Origin: Pseudomonas sp. P818
Lineage (GTDB): Bacteria; Pseudomonadota; Gammaproteobacteria; Pseudomonadales; Pseudomonadaceae
DNA length: 64,000 nucleotides
Direction: 5' to 3'
Assembly: GCF_000418555.1 (NCBI RefSeq)
Contig: NZ_ATKM01000011.1
Coordinates: 434,001 to 498,000 of the forward strand
Shown: positions 50,101 through 57,725 of the stretch, one piece after another
Position numbering within the stretch: position 1 is the first letter of the stretch
Layout: the number at the start of each line of letters is the position of its first letter
Position numbers and translations under genes: made by a program
The notes under the pieces: model-generated
Databases searched by the model: none
The model's input: the letters and a program-made list of their open reading frames with translations, nothing else
Told to the model about the DNA's origin: nothing

Positions 50101-51591
50101 CACGTAGCGGTAGCTGCCGTCTGCGCCCAGAATCAGGGTGCCGTACAGACCGTTCACCTGGGTACCGTTGGCGGAGGTGGTGGCGCTGGTCACCGCCAGG
50201 CTGGCGGCGCTGGTGCCCACGGCGACGACCCGCTTGGTATCGGAAGAGGTATCGTTGTCCAGTACGTTGCCGATCGCGGCGCTGCCCGCCGTGCCGTTCT
50301 GGCTGCCGCCGGCCTCCAGCGCGGCGCCACCGGCACTGCCGACGACGCCGTTGGCGACGTCGGCCACTGCCACCGCCGGCACCAGCGGGCCAACCAGGGC
50401 GTTGAGCGCCGAGTCAACGCGGTCCGAGGAGGACCCGACGTTCTTGATGTTCGCCCCCTGATTCTTCCAGCCCAGCCCGTCGAACCAGGCCTGATCGACC
50501 ACCAGCAGAAAGCCACGGTTGTCCGCCACGTTGCTGTCGCCGTCCTGGTTGCCGTCGGCCTGCGCCAGGGCCAGGGAGGTGAAATCGGCATCGGTCCAGA
50601 AATAGAAACCGCGGACCACGCCGCCGCTCTTGATCGGCCGGCTGATCCAGCCGTAGTAGGTGGTGGCGCCGATGGTCACGGCGGTGGCGGAGACGTCGTT
50701 GCCGCTGAAGAAGCGGCTGTTGGTGGCGTCATTGACCACCACCTGGCCGAGCGAGGTGAAAACGAAATCGTGGGTGTTGGATTCCTTGCCGGCGGGAGTG
50801 GTGGCGGTGTTGACCTCGTAGGCGTTGCTGAAGCTCAGGGTGGCGAATTCCACTGCGATGGATTCGCCATCGAGCTGCAGGGTGGCGTGGTCGTCGTCCT
50901 GGGCGAAGCCGGGCGTGCCGCTGTCCTGGCCGCTCACCGCGGCGGCGAAGCGCTGACCTTCGTCGCCGGGAGTGTCCATGCCCTGGTTCAGCAGATGGTC
51001 CAGATGATGGCCGTACTCCTCGACCAGCAGCCGCGAGACCTGTCCGGCGTCCAGCACGGCAAGCCAATCGCGGTTGAGGTAGATCACCGCCGTCCCCTCG
51101 GCCCCTTGCGCTGCGTAGGCAGCCATGGCGCCCCTGATCTGGGCGTTGTCGAGCAGGGCCACATCGATGGCCTGGCTGCCATCGGCGATGGCGCCGCGCA
51201 GCTCGGCCAACTGGGCGCGCCACTGTTCACCGGGTTCGCTGCGCCCCCCGTTGAACAGCTCGAACAGCTGCGCGTCGCTGGCTTGCGCAAGAAACTGGCG
51301 GATCTGCTCGGCAGCACTGGCTGTGGCCTCGGCCAGCTCGGTACCTGCACCGTCGACGCGGAAAAGCGCCGGCTGCGCGGCGACTTCAGGTGCTGTTTCG
51401 ACAGCAGGTGCATGATCGACCGACCGTTCGGCGACATCGCTGGCCAGTTCAGCCACCGCTACACCGGCAGCGGCATCGACGGCCTCGCCTGCGCCTGCAC
51501 CATCGAAGACGAAGCGCTGCTCAAGCGCCATGGGCCGTAGCCGGCCGCGCACCAGACGGGGAAGGGCAGTGGGGCGGGTAGTGTCGGCCAT
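45952..51591 (-). CDS. Giant VCBS/cadherin-like surface protein, N-terminal 1879 residues
   Basis: The N-terminus holds RPMALEQRFVFDGAGAG, a conserved LExRxxxDGA-type motif of very large exported proteins, without a Sec signal. Around residue 190 LLVEEYGHHLDHLL resembles a metallopeptidase-like E-x-x-H motif. Many VCBS/cadherin-type modules follow from about residue 430 (LYGTLTLNADGSYTYVLDN; TITIQGANDAPVA), a Calx-beta-like section (about 1150-1390), one cadherin-like module (NTAPVAADDNLLATEDTP) and four VCBS repeats. The frame stops at GESMA inside repeat four. The intact gene would span 44834-51591 plus 64 bp, 2273 codons. It is probably a cell-surface adhesin exported by the flanking TolC/HlyD/M50 proteins. 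Confidence 0.85.
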   Translation of the reverse strand: MADTTRPTALPRLVRGRLRPMALEQRFVFDGAGAGEAVDAAAGVAVAELASDVAERSVDHAPAVETAPEVAAQPALFRVDGAGTELAEATASAAEQIRQFLAQASDAQLFELFNGGRSEPGEQWRAQLAELRGAIADGSQAIDVALLDNAQIRGAMAAYAAQGAEGTAVIYLNRDWLAVLDAGQVSRLLVEEYGHHLDHLLNQGMDTPGDEGQRFAAAVSGQDSGTPGFAQDDDHATLQLDGESIAVEFATLSFSNAYEVNTATTPAGKESNTHDFVFTSLGQVVVNDATNSRFFSGNDVSATAVTIGATTYYGWISRPIKSGGVVRGFYFWTDADFTSLALAQADGNQDGDSNVADNRGFLLVVDQAWFDGLGWKNQGANIKNVGSSSDRVDSALNALVGPLVPAVAVADVANGVVGSAGGAALEAGGSQNGTAGSAAIGNVLDNDTSSDTKRVVAVGTSAASLAVTSATTSANGTQVNGLYGTLILGADGSYRYVVNDANPQVEALRSASNTLVDTFTYRMTDASGNTATTTLSVTIRGANDAPVANNDYNTAKESLRTDSTAYDSSDPYGSRAVGNVLANDTDPDRYGETKEVVLISIEGGAIGNTGGTTTFNTTLDTNDANSISNGALVYQLNSNGTRTQLFSAGGIAVTVTGKTGNGQTIGFTFSDSSALSGITRFSVAKNNGFVDGTINSTTISTSTTLALSGVTGNIAVGMTVNGTGLATAPTISAINYNGSGQVTSVVLSAAVGLTNQAVTFGTSRGAGVTLVGQYGSLLLNADGNYVYTPTANNPALSAGQSAVERFQYQMRDAAGATSNASLYITVYGSGSNDPNAVADTATAVERGGVGNNIGGTNPSGELLSNDTANGGTNQVVSARAAGSASVTNVASNTVITGLYGSLTLSANGSYTYVLDNDNVTVQALRDSGTTLTDTFIYTIENGLMLNGVRLQDSSTLTITIQGANDAPVAGDTAASAIEAGGVNNAIAGFNPSGNVLDAVTDVDDARSELRVTAVRLGGNEGAGTAGVVGSAFAGLYGSLTLNADGSWSYLLNNSNADVQALNPGQTLIERFNYSVTDRSGSGLSDTAVLTITISGATDTVAVNSVFVNEASPYALFTVSGSAGVAVSLALSDSDGLPASDTLATLVGPNADIGSSLEYYNGSAWVSYTPGNLVQIPSGDKLLVRVAIQQDAIHEGNESFSLIATTSGGERAIGIGTINDEGEGDVYLAGNTSGTPDQSGSLGYPSLDDDRPTLSVSSPSLTEGDYAEFIVSLDKRSTTAISFSPVLVSGSANVGVDTGTDAQLERFDGSQWVAVNGPVSIAPNELSVRLRIATVDDSFVETSESFSLRTGPISGTVTNLGGAEGIATLLDNDVAAPNNTAPVAADDNLLATEDTPITYTAAQLLGNDSDADGDLLSIASVTSGIGGTAVLNPDGSVTFTPDANFNGLATFTYRVTDGNLLSNTATVTLQVAAVNDPAVIGGVDSGSVTEDLNVDGQGALTTGGVLTIIDPDSGEAGFQTSVTPSAGALGTLVIDTGGNWTYSVPNALVQYLKAGETRIESFTIKSIDGTQQVISVTIYGVNDAAVIGGVDSGSVTEDLNVDGQGALTAGGMLTISDADTGEAGFLTGVTPSAGALGALLIDASGNWSYSVANSAVQYLKAGESKVETFTVQSIDGTQRTITITIHGVNDAAVIGGNDSSAVTEDLNVNGQGNLTTGGVLNISDADDGEASFSSIATPALGVLGTLTIDANGNWSYSVPNNAVQYLKAGESKVETFTVQSIDGTQRTISVTIHGVNDAAVIGGNAVGSVTEDTNVNGQGNLTTGGALSISDADTGEAAFQTSVTPALGVLGTLTIDANGNWGYSVPNNAVQYLKAGESMA

Positions 51592-51644
51592 ATGGACCTC
51601 ATGCGTAGCAGCTTTGATACAGGCAGCAGCCTGCGATTGTTGTT

Positions 51645-52409
51645 TCAGGGCTGAGGCGTCGGCGGCGTGACCCGCACTCGACCACTCATGCCGGCAATCA
51701 ATTCGGGAAAACGACCATCGATGGCCGCGGCAACCTTTACCGACTGGCTTACCGGGTCGATGCGTGCACCAATCCGCTCGAAGCGCGCCGGATAACGCTG
51801 ACCGGTTTCGTCGATTTCCACCTCGAAGGTCTGTCCGACACGCAGCCAGACCAGCCAGGCCGATGGCACCAGAAACTCCAGTTCCAGCACGCTATCGTCG
51901 AGGATATCCAGCAGCGGCTGACCGGGCTGGACGAATTGCTGCTCGCGCACCTTCTGTTCGGCAATCCGACCAGGGAAGGGCGCGGCGATGTTGCATTTGG
52001 CGAGCAGCGCCTGCTGCGCACCGACTTCGGCCACTGCCTTCTGCCGCCCGGCGCGCCCCAGGTCCACCTCCAATTGACCGACAGAGTTCAGTTCGGCCAG
52101 GCGCTGATTGGCCTTGTCGGTTGCCTCGGCGGCGTTCAGTTCCGCACGCGCCTTCTGCAGCATGGCTTGCTGAACACTGCAATCGAAGCTGACCAGCACC
52201 TGGCCGGCCTTGAAGGCACCGCCTTCGGAAACAGGCAGCTTGTTGACCTTGGCGCCGATTTCCGCGGCCAGGGTGGTGAACTGGCGCGGCAGCAGTTGTG
52301 CGCGAATCTCCTGGCGCTCGAAGCCGGCGCGCGCAGGTGTCTGCTCGGAAGCCTGCGCTTGAATCAGGCCGGCGGCAAAGGCAAGGAGGGCGAGTGCCAG
52401 GCGCTTCAC
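51645..52409 (-). CDS. Periplasmic adaptor (membrane fusion) protein
   Basis: A 254-residue protein with signal peptide MKRLALALLAFAAGLIQAQA. The order is lipoyl half-motif (GAKVNKLPVSEGGAFKAGQVLVSFD), coiled coil (LQKARAELNAAEATDKANQ), second half (CNIAAPFPGRIAEQKV) and beta barrel (VEIDETGQRYPARFERIG), as in short RND/HlyD-type adaptors. Its ATG overlaps the tolC stop, and the adhesin starts 53 bases after its own stop. It probably links the inner-membrane HlyD proteins with the TolC channel. Confidence 0.87.
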   Translation of the reverse strand: MKRLALALLAFAAGLIQAQASEQTPARAGFERQEIRAQLLPRQFTTLAAEIGAKVNKLPVSEGGAFKAGQVLVSFDCSVQQAMLQKARAELNAAEATDKANQRLAELNSVGQLEVDLGRAGRQKAVAEVGAQQALLAKCNIAAPFPGRIAEQKVREQQFVQPGQPLLDILDDSVLELEFLVPSAWLVWLRVGQTFEVEIDETGQRYPARFERIGARIDPVSQSVKVAAAIDGRFPELIAGMSGRVRVTPPTPQP

Positions 52410-53908
52410 GGTGCGGTACCCGCGGCTTTAGTGTCCGATCCCTGGTTGCTCAGCACAGTGCTCAACTGCGCCAGACTCAGGTCATCGACGCTGCCGATCT
52501 GTGGCTCCACACCCAGCGTCGCCTGCATCCGCGCTTCGGCAGCCTGAGCTTGCGCCAGGGCCTGGTAGCGGCGCAGCAGACTGAGGATCGCCGTGGTCTG
52601 ATTGGCAACCCGATCGAGTTTGCTCTGCACCTGACTGGCCTCGCGGTTGTCCATGTGCGCGCTGATGCGGCGATCGATCTCCCAGATGGCATCGGCACGC
52701 TTGAACTGCTGCTGCGCATTGGCCAGTTGCTGGCGTGCCAGGTGCACCTGGGCAAGAACGGCCAGCTGCATGGCCACCCGACGCTGGTCTGCCAATGCCA
52801 CCCCAGCCTCGGCCAGCTTGAGCTGATTCGGTCCGGTCAGCAGGTTGAACAGATTGAAGGAAAGCTGTACTCCGGCCTCGTTCCACTGACGGTTCACCAG
52901 GTAACTGTCGGTGTCGTAGTTCAAGCCGTAACTGAAATTCAGGCTGGGGAACAGACGCACCAGGGTCTTGCGGGTTTCTTCACGAGCGATGCGCGCGTTG
53001 TAATGTGCCTCGCGCAGGTCGGCGTTGGCGCCCAACGCGGTTTCTTCCATGGTGGCTACCGGCATCGCGAGCGTGCCACTGTCTAGTTGGAAGTCCGGTT
53101 CGACCAGGCTGATGGGCTGGCCGAGCGGGGCGTTGATCAGTAGCGCAAGCTCGGTCTGAGCGGTCGAGAGCTCCTGCTCGATAGCTTCGAGCAGGCGCAG
53201 GTTTTCCAGCACCTGGCGCTGATAACGCAGCGAATCGATCGGGTTGCGCAAGCGCTCGGCTTCAGCCTGTCGGGCGTCGGCCAGCGCCTCTTCGGCCATC
53301 TGGTTGGCAGCGCGTACTTCGGTACCGAGCTTCTGTGCGCTGACCGCGCGCCAGAACGCGGTGCGAACGTCCTGCATCAACAGGTGCATGGCCTTGCGCC
53401 GTTTCTCGCTGGCGATCAATGCACGATCAGCCTGCTGGCGGGCACCGAAGTAGCCGACGCCAAGATCCAGCATGTTCCAGCTCAGGGCCAGGGAGCTCAC
53501 CGTATGATCGCGATCCTGGGAGACGAAGCGTGACTGCGACAGCGAGCCGTCATCGGCATTGCGGCTCTGGCTGATCTTGTCGTTGTTACGCGAACTGTAG
53601 CCGGCCTGAGCCAGCAGCTTGGGCAACATGTCGTAGCGCGACACTTCGTGCTGCTGGAACGTGAGCGCTTCTTCGAGCATGCGCGCGCGCCGATCAAGGT
53701 TGTACTTGAGGGCACGGGCAATCGCCTGGTCGAGAGTCAGCGCACCGAGAATCGGCTCGACATCCTGTTGCGAGGCGATGCGGTCAATGCTGCTTTGCTC
53801 ACTCAACTCCTGCGTGCTCAGTGACTGGGGAGAAACGTGCATGCAAGCTGGCAAGGCCAGGAAAATCGGTAGGCAGAATGCGATCTTGAAGCAGGGCAGT
53901 TTGAGCAT
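52406..53908 (-). CDS. TolC-family outer-membrane channel lipoprotein
   Basis: A 500-residue precursor whose LALPAC lipobox (Cys22) indicates a lipoprotein. The OEP repeat pattern is visible twice: LTLDQAIARALKYNLDRRARML near residue 57 and AEAGVALADQRRVAMQLAVLAQVHLA further down, with SYGLNYDTDSY as a beta segment. It forms the outer-membrane exit duct. It is the first gene of the 12.5-kb export unit; a 590-base region upstream should hold the promoter. Confidence 0.9.
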   Translation of the reverse strand: MLKLPCFKIAFCLPIFLALPACMHVSPQSLSTQELSEQSSIDRIASQQDVEPILGALTLDQAIARALKYNLDRRARMLEEALTFQQHEVSRYDMLPKLLAQAGYSSRNNDKISQSRNADDGSLSQSRFVSQDRDHTVSSLALSWNMLDLGVGYFGARQQADRALIASEKRRKAMHLLMQDVRTAFWRAVSAQKLGTEVRAANQMAEEALADARQAEAERLRNPIDSLRYQRQVLENLRLLEAIEQELSTAQTELALLINAPLGQPISLVEPDFQLDSGTLAMPVATMEETALGANADLREAHYNARIAREETRKTLVRLFPSLNFSYGLNYDTDSYLVNRQWNEAGVQLSFNLFNLLTGPNQLKLAEAGVALADQRRVAMQLAVLAQVHLARQQLANAQQQFKRADAIWEIDRRISAHMDNREASQVQSKLDRVANQTTAILSLLRRYQALAQAQAAEARMQATLGVEPQIGSVDDLSLAQLSTVLSNQGSDTKAAGTAP

Positions 53909-54498
53909 TGAAGGTTCTTCGCAGGTGGCTGTGGTTCTCTGCGCCCGCTCGCAAGAGGGCTCGCACGCATTGCTGCGTGGTTCGGTCAGTCGCAGGTTTG
54001 GGGAAATGGTCTGGTTGCTCGCTCAAACGTCGCCGTACAAATGCTGGAAGATTCCGCTTTCGCGAGTCGACAGGCATTCGAGACGGAGAGCGTTCTGTGT
54101 CGCGCTGAATCGGTGAACCGTGGCAGGAAATGACGCGCTCAATATGTGGCCTTTTGCCATGCGACGACAACTCTCTGAGATGTGATTCTGGTGGTGGCCG
54201 AGGCTAGACATTCGTCTAGTGGCAACGGTGCCGAGGACGTGAAACGTCATCGTCCCGTTAGCCGTGTGTCGAGTACATGGAAGAGAACGATACTGGCTGT
54301 TCATCATGCGCACATCCTCAGGGTTCACCGTGCCGTTTAATTCAACCATCAAGAGACACAGGTGAATATCAGGTAAGCCCTTATGGTTGCCGGGGGATGG
54401 CTAGGGGAAACCCTGATCTGAACGCGGTGGAGCAAGCTGAGGCTTTTGCAGAAGAACAGGCAAAGGGCGAGGAATGGCTACCCGCTAACGAATACGTA
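53909..54498. other. 590-base region between tolC and dif
   Basis: No gene is well supported here. A perfect palindrome CTAGACATTCGTCTAG lies at 54204-54219, a candidate operator for the tolC-adhesin unit. Short frames cross the region on both strands but lack convincing starts. The dif site bounds it on the right. Confidence 0.5.
54204..54219. promoter_or_regulatory. 16-bp palindrome upstream of tolC
   Basis: CTAGAC and GTCTAG flank ATTC in the leader region of the tolC-adhesin unit, about 300 bases before the tolC start. Dyad symmetry with a four-base spacer fits a dimeric regulator; the protein is unknown. Confidence 0.4.
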
Positions 54499-54526
54499 AT
54501 TTAACATAATATACATTATGCGAAGC
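54499..54526 (-). other. dif: Chromosomal dif site / left attachment site
   Basis: On the minus strand: XerC arm GCTTCGCATAA, centre TGTATA, XerD arm TTATGTTAAAT. This equals E. coli dif in 26 of 28 positions and differs by one base from the Pseudomonas dif I remember. It marks the replication terminus where chromosome dimers are resolved, and forms the left end of the prophage. Confidence 0.93.
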
Positions 54527-54532
54527 CTACGG

Positions 54533-54670
54533 TTAATCCTTGAAGGGAACCCAGCGATCTGGAGCCGTCAGGCCAAACAGGCCGTATAGCTTGATTTTCC
54601 AACGCTTAGGCGGCAACCAGATGCCATCAAGGCCCTGGTTGTTTACGACTCTGCTACGCGAAATTTTCAT
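54533..54670 (-). CDS. Small phage protein after zot, 45 residues
   Basis: It starts MKISRSRVVNNQGLDGIWLP and ends TAPDRWVPFKD; basic and soluble. The ATG lies 10 bases after the zot stop and the frame ends seven bases before dif. No strong ribosome site is seen; coupling to zot is possible. The family is not recognised. Confidence 0.5.
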   Translation of the reverse strand: MKISRSRVVNNQGLDGIWLPPKRWKIKLYGLFGLTAPDRWVPFKD

Positions 54671-54680
54671 GGGAATGGCC

Positions 54681-55868
54681 TCACCAGTTCCAGCCAGGCT
54701 TCGAAGAGCCTACGACAGTGATAGGAACAGACTCAGAAACTGGCGAATTGGCTGGGGCCTGATACCTGGCCTGCTGAATCTGCGGCTGCTGCTGGACCTG
54801 CATGTTACCAGGGCCTCGATCAGCGATGGCTGGATCGAAATAGCCATCAGTGGAAGCGCTCAGGCAGAAGTCGAAGCTGGTGCTGTAGCGCGTGCCCTGC
54901 TGCGTATAGCACTGGCACGTGGTGGGCATGCCGCCGATGAACTCGATTTGTTGACGGCGCGATCTGGCACGGTCAACAAGGTTCGGGTCTCGACTGGAAA
55001 CACAGTAGAGACGCGGATAGGCAACGGGCTTGGTCAAATCGTCATAGATGGGCGCAGACGACGGTATGTCAGGTATGCGAGGCACCTGGCGATCAACGTA
55101 TTGAGCAGTAGTCAAAGGGCCTGAGCTGCCAGATTCAGGCTTTGGAGCGAAACCGAGGCCACCGGTAATAGTGCTGATGGCACCGGCGGCAGTTTCCTTG
55201 ATGGAAGGTTGAGATTCAGCGGGCTGGGCCGCTTGCTCACCACCTTTGATTTTGTCGTAGGCCCGGTAAAAGCTGAAAGCAACGACGACCAGGACAAACG
55301 CAATCAAGTAGAACTTCATAGGCAACTTGGCTTTGACGTGATGCCCTACAGCAGACTTATAGGCGCCGAAAAACTTCTTATCGAGGGTGGGATAGGTCTT
55401 CTTGGCGAATGCGCGATCAGAAACCTTTTCAAAGTCTGAACACTTTTCGTATTCGTAACGAGCAATCTTGTTCATGCCAAACGGGCGCCAATAGTGAACA
55501 TGATTGCCAACAAGACGCCTAACCTCAACGTCGATAAAACGAAAGTCTTGCGTGATCAAGTGAATATCAAAGCCCTGATGGCGATGAGTCTGGAACTTAG
55601 CGATATATTCAGGGCGTTCCTTGCGAACGTCGCGAGGCTGAAAAAAGTGCTGACATTCGTCGATAACGATAATCGCGTTATCAGGAAGCTCATACCACTT
55701 ATGAGGATCATCGAATGGGTACCACTCCCCTTTTAACTTTGAAGGGTCGAGGCCGTTGATGTTGTGATGATAGACAGGACGGTTTTGCTCAACGCTAGCG
55801 GCGTCAACTTCCTTGATAGTGTTGAGTGTCTTACCGTGACCAGGGAGACCAGTGTGCAGATAGATCAT
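54681..55868 (-). CDS. zot: Zot-like assembly ATPase (pI)
   Basis: A 395-residue inner-membrane ATPase driving phage extrusion. MIYLHTGLPGHGKTLNTIK holds Walker A (GLPGHGKT), AIIVIDECQHFF is Walker B, and a single membrane helix (FYLIAFVLVVVAFSFY) lies near residue 180. The C-terminal periplasmic part ends with a Gln/Pro-rich tail and several cysteines (LYCVSSRD, CQCYTQQG). It starts two bases after the DUF2523 gene stop and so belongs to the coat operon. Confidence 0.94.
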   Translation of the reverse strand: MIYLHTGLPGHGKTLNTIKEVDAASVEQNRPVYHHNINGLDPSKLKGEWYPFDDPHKWYELPDNAIIVIDECQHFFQPRDVRKERPEYIAKFQTHRHQGFDIHLITQDFRFIDVEVRRLVGNHVHYWRPFGMNKIARYEYEKCSDFEKVSDRAFAKKTYPTLDKKFFGAYKSAVGHHVKAKLPMKFYLIAFVLVVVAFSFYRAYDKIKGGEQAAQPAESQPSIKETAAGAISTITGGLGFAPKPESGSSGPLTTAQYVDRQVPRIPDIPSSAPIYDDLTKPVAYPRLYCVSSRDPNLVDRARSRRQQIEFIGGMPTTCQCYTQQGTRYSTSFDFCLSASTDGYFDPAIADRGPGNMQVQQQPQIQQARYQAPANSPVSESVPITVVGSSKPGWNW

Positions 55869-55870
55869 GA

Positions 55871-56176
55871 TTAAGCCTCAAGAACACCGTAGTTTTTCTT
55901 CTTGCCCGAAACCTTGTTCATGCCATTAAGGACAAGGCGAGTTGTAATCGCTGCAAACCAAAGGTTAATAACAACATCGAATTTCATAATGCCGAGCAAA
56001 GCTTGAGAGGGACCAGGGAGGCTACCAATCTGTGATAGAACGTATTGGTAAGCCTGATCAATAACGATGTTGATGCCGACATAGGCAACAGCGCCAATGC
56101 CAAGCGCCTTTAGGGCCATCTTGATAAGAGGAACAACGATCTGAATAAGCAGCATGGCCCAATAGAAGAAGTGCAT
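55871..56176 (-). CDS. DUF2523 minor coat protein (pVI-like)
   Basis: A 101-residue protein with about three hydrophobic stretches (YWAMLLIQIVVPLIKMALKALG; AVAYVGINIVIDQAY; VVINLWFAAITTRLVL). The position between adhesin and zot, size and hydrophobicity match the DUF2523/pVI family at the phage tip. Start and stop abut both neighbours (the ATG overlaps the adhesin stop). Confidence 0.87.
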   Translation of the reverse strand: MHFFYWAMLLIQIVVPLIKMALKALGIGAVAYVGINIVIDQAYQYVLSQIGSLPGPSQALLGIMKFDVVINLWFAAITTRLVLNGMNKVSGKKKNYGVLEA

Positions 56177-57588
56177 TATTCATTACCTCCAAAGGCAGCG
56201 CCGACGTATATGGCGCAGAAGACGGTTGTAAACGCTACGAATATCCATGAAAAACCCTCTGCGAGAACACAGAGAGGCTCGTAGGACATAGATATAGAGC
56301 CGCTACTAACGCTAATACGCTCATCAACTGGGCAAGTGCGCGGAAGGAATGTAGTGGCGCGATCTACAAAGCTGGGAACGTCAACGTTTTGCTCTTCAAT
56401 CTGGAACTTGTCGCCCTGGAACAAGCTGTCAATATCAGCCTTTTTAGACTCATAGTCGGATTGTTCTTCAGCATGACAGCGCATGTCCTTTTGCTGCTTC
56501 AATATCGCGCAACTGACAACGTCGCCGGTGCAAACCAAGGGTTGATCGCAGCCAGGACCGGTAACGCTGCCAGGGGCGCAGCGAGGGTCCTTTGAAGGGT
56601 CACACTCGCCCTCCCCATCGCCTTCGCCATCACCTGGGAGACCGCCGTTGCCGCCATCACCATCGCCGCCACCATCGCCCTCCCCGTCACCATCACCGCC
56701 GCCGCCGCCGTCACCAGGACCAGAGCCGCCACTATCACCACCATCACCAGGGTTGCCGTCATCGCCATCGCCATCGCCATCACCTGGATCGGGCGGGGTA
56801 TCGCGGACGCAGGTAGTACCAGACCAAGACCAGCCCTCAGGACAGCCGGGATCGTTCGGATCAGAAGGCGGAACGTCTGGAGTTTCAGGGGGGTTTAGAG
56901 GGTCACCAGTTTGGCCAAGGGGAGTATTTGGAGAGCTGCAGTTTTCGCCAGTGGATTCGCCCAGATAATTACAGAAACCGGTATTAGTTGAGCCCTTTTC
57001 AAGAAAGCAACTTTGAGTGCGAGGATTAACAGTGTAAGAGCATTGCTCATAGCAAGCAGAAGAAGGAGCTTCACTGTTTACGTAGTTAGCGCCGTTTACA
57101 GTAACAACGGAGCCGGTTGAGCCTTTAAATATACTTGGATCGCCTACAGGGCATTCAGGAGGAGGCATATCGCATTCGCCGGTTTGAGCGTTGTATTCAG
57201 TGCCAGCGGGACAGGAATCACCAAAACGATCAACATGAATCGCGTTGTTAGATGAAACAAGGCCAGCAACATCAGTGCCCGCCTTGCCGCGGGCCTCATA
57301 AACACAACGGTAGCGAGTTGTAGAAAGCAAAACCATTGATGTGACAGAGTGATTAAATTTAGGAGCGTAACCATCCAGCCACGACATATATTGGTCACAT
57401 GCACTGCGCGGAGACGAAGAGGAAAATTGCTGTCCCTGCGCAGAAATCCACCAGTAATAATCCTCAGCAAGAGAAGGAAAAGACAAAACAAAAAATAAAA
57501 AGCCGCAGCCGACGACGGTTGACCTCCTGCGTCGGTCTAACCGACGACGGCAAGCGGCTAAGAGTGTGGAGAATAAATGTTTGTTCAT
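56176..57588 (-). CDS. Phage adhesin / attachment protein (pIII, TspB-like)
   Basis: A 470-residue protein with an unusually Arg-rich N-terminus (CRRRLDRRRRS) before the hydrophobic signal VVGCGFLFFVLSFPSLA. Many cysteines in the N-terminal half suggest disulfide domains. A low-complexity Gly/Asp linker runs over about residues 265-330, followed by a Cys-rich domain and a C-terminal membrane anchor (WIFVAFTTVFCAIYVGAAF). This layout matches TspB/pIII proteins that bind the host receptor and end the virion. Confidence 0.88.
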   Translation of the reverse strand: MNKHLFSTLLAACRRRLDRRRRSTVVGCGFLFFVLSFPSLAEDYYWWISAQGQQFSSSSPRSACDQYMSWLDGYAPKFNHSVTSMVLLSTTRYRCVYEARGKAGTDVAGLVSSNNAIHVDRFGDSCPAGTEYNAQTGECDMPPPECPVGDPSIFKGSTGSVVTVNGANYVNSEAPSSACYEQCSYTVNPRTQSCFLEKGSTNTGFCNYLGESTGENCSSPNTPLGQTGDPLNPPETPDVPPSDPNDPGCPEGWSWSGTTCVRDTPPDPGDGDGDGDDGNPGDGGDSGGSGPGDGGGGGDGDGEGDGGGDGDGGNGGLPGDGEGDGEGECDPSKDPRCAPGSVTGPGCDQPLVCTGDVVSCAILKQQKDMRCHAEEQSDYESKKADIDSLFQGDKFQIEEQNVDVPSFVDRATTFLPRTCPVDERISVSSGSISMSYEPLCVLAEGFSWIFVAFTTVFCAIYVGAAFGGNE

Positions 57589-57590
57589 GG

Positions 57591-57668
57591 TTAGAGCCGT
57601 CCAAATAGTAAAGCGGCCAATGCAATGGTCGAAACAATGATCACGTAAACATCAGGCGTAATATTCAT
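57591..57668 (-). CDS. 25-residue single-helix minor coat candidate (pVII/pIX-like)
   Basis: It reads MNITPDVYVIIVSTIALAAL followed by LFGRL. One hydrophobic helix, a short polar N-terminus and a basic C-terminal end match the tiny inovirus end-cap proteins. It lies between the major coat and adhesin genes, two bases before the adhesin start. It is too short for most gene finders. Confidence 0.7.
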   Translation of the reverse strand: MNITPDVYVIIVSTIALAALLFGRL

Positions 57669-57725
57669 TTGTTCAGCCCTGAAACAAGAAGGCCCACCGA
57701 AGTGGGCCGGATGGCTGGGCAAACC

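Noticed and set aside
54023..54352. 109-codon minus-strand frame upstream of tolC
   Set aside because: It has no recognisable features and lies where the promoter region is expected.
41363..54498. Search for an ABC ATPase belonging to the export unit
   Set aside because: No Walker A/ABC signature frame was found on either strand between the DUF2061 gene and dif; it could still be encoded elsewhere in the genome.
54277..54504. 75-codon frame running into dif
   Set aside because: The stop codon lies inside dif and the start has no ribosome site; it is probably chance, although the last 35 residues look protein-like.
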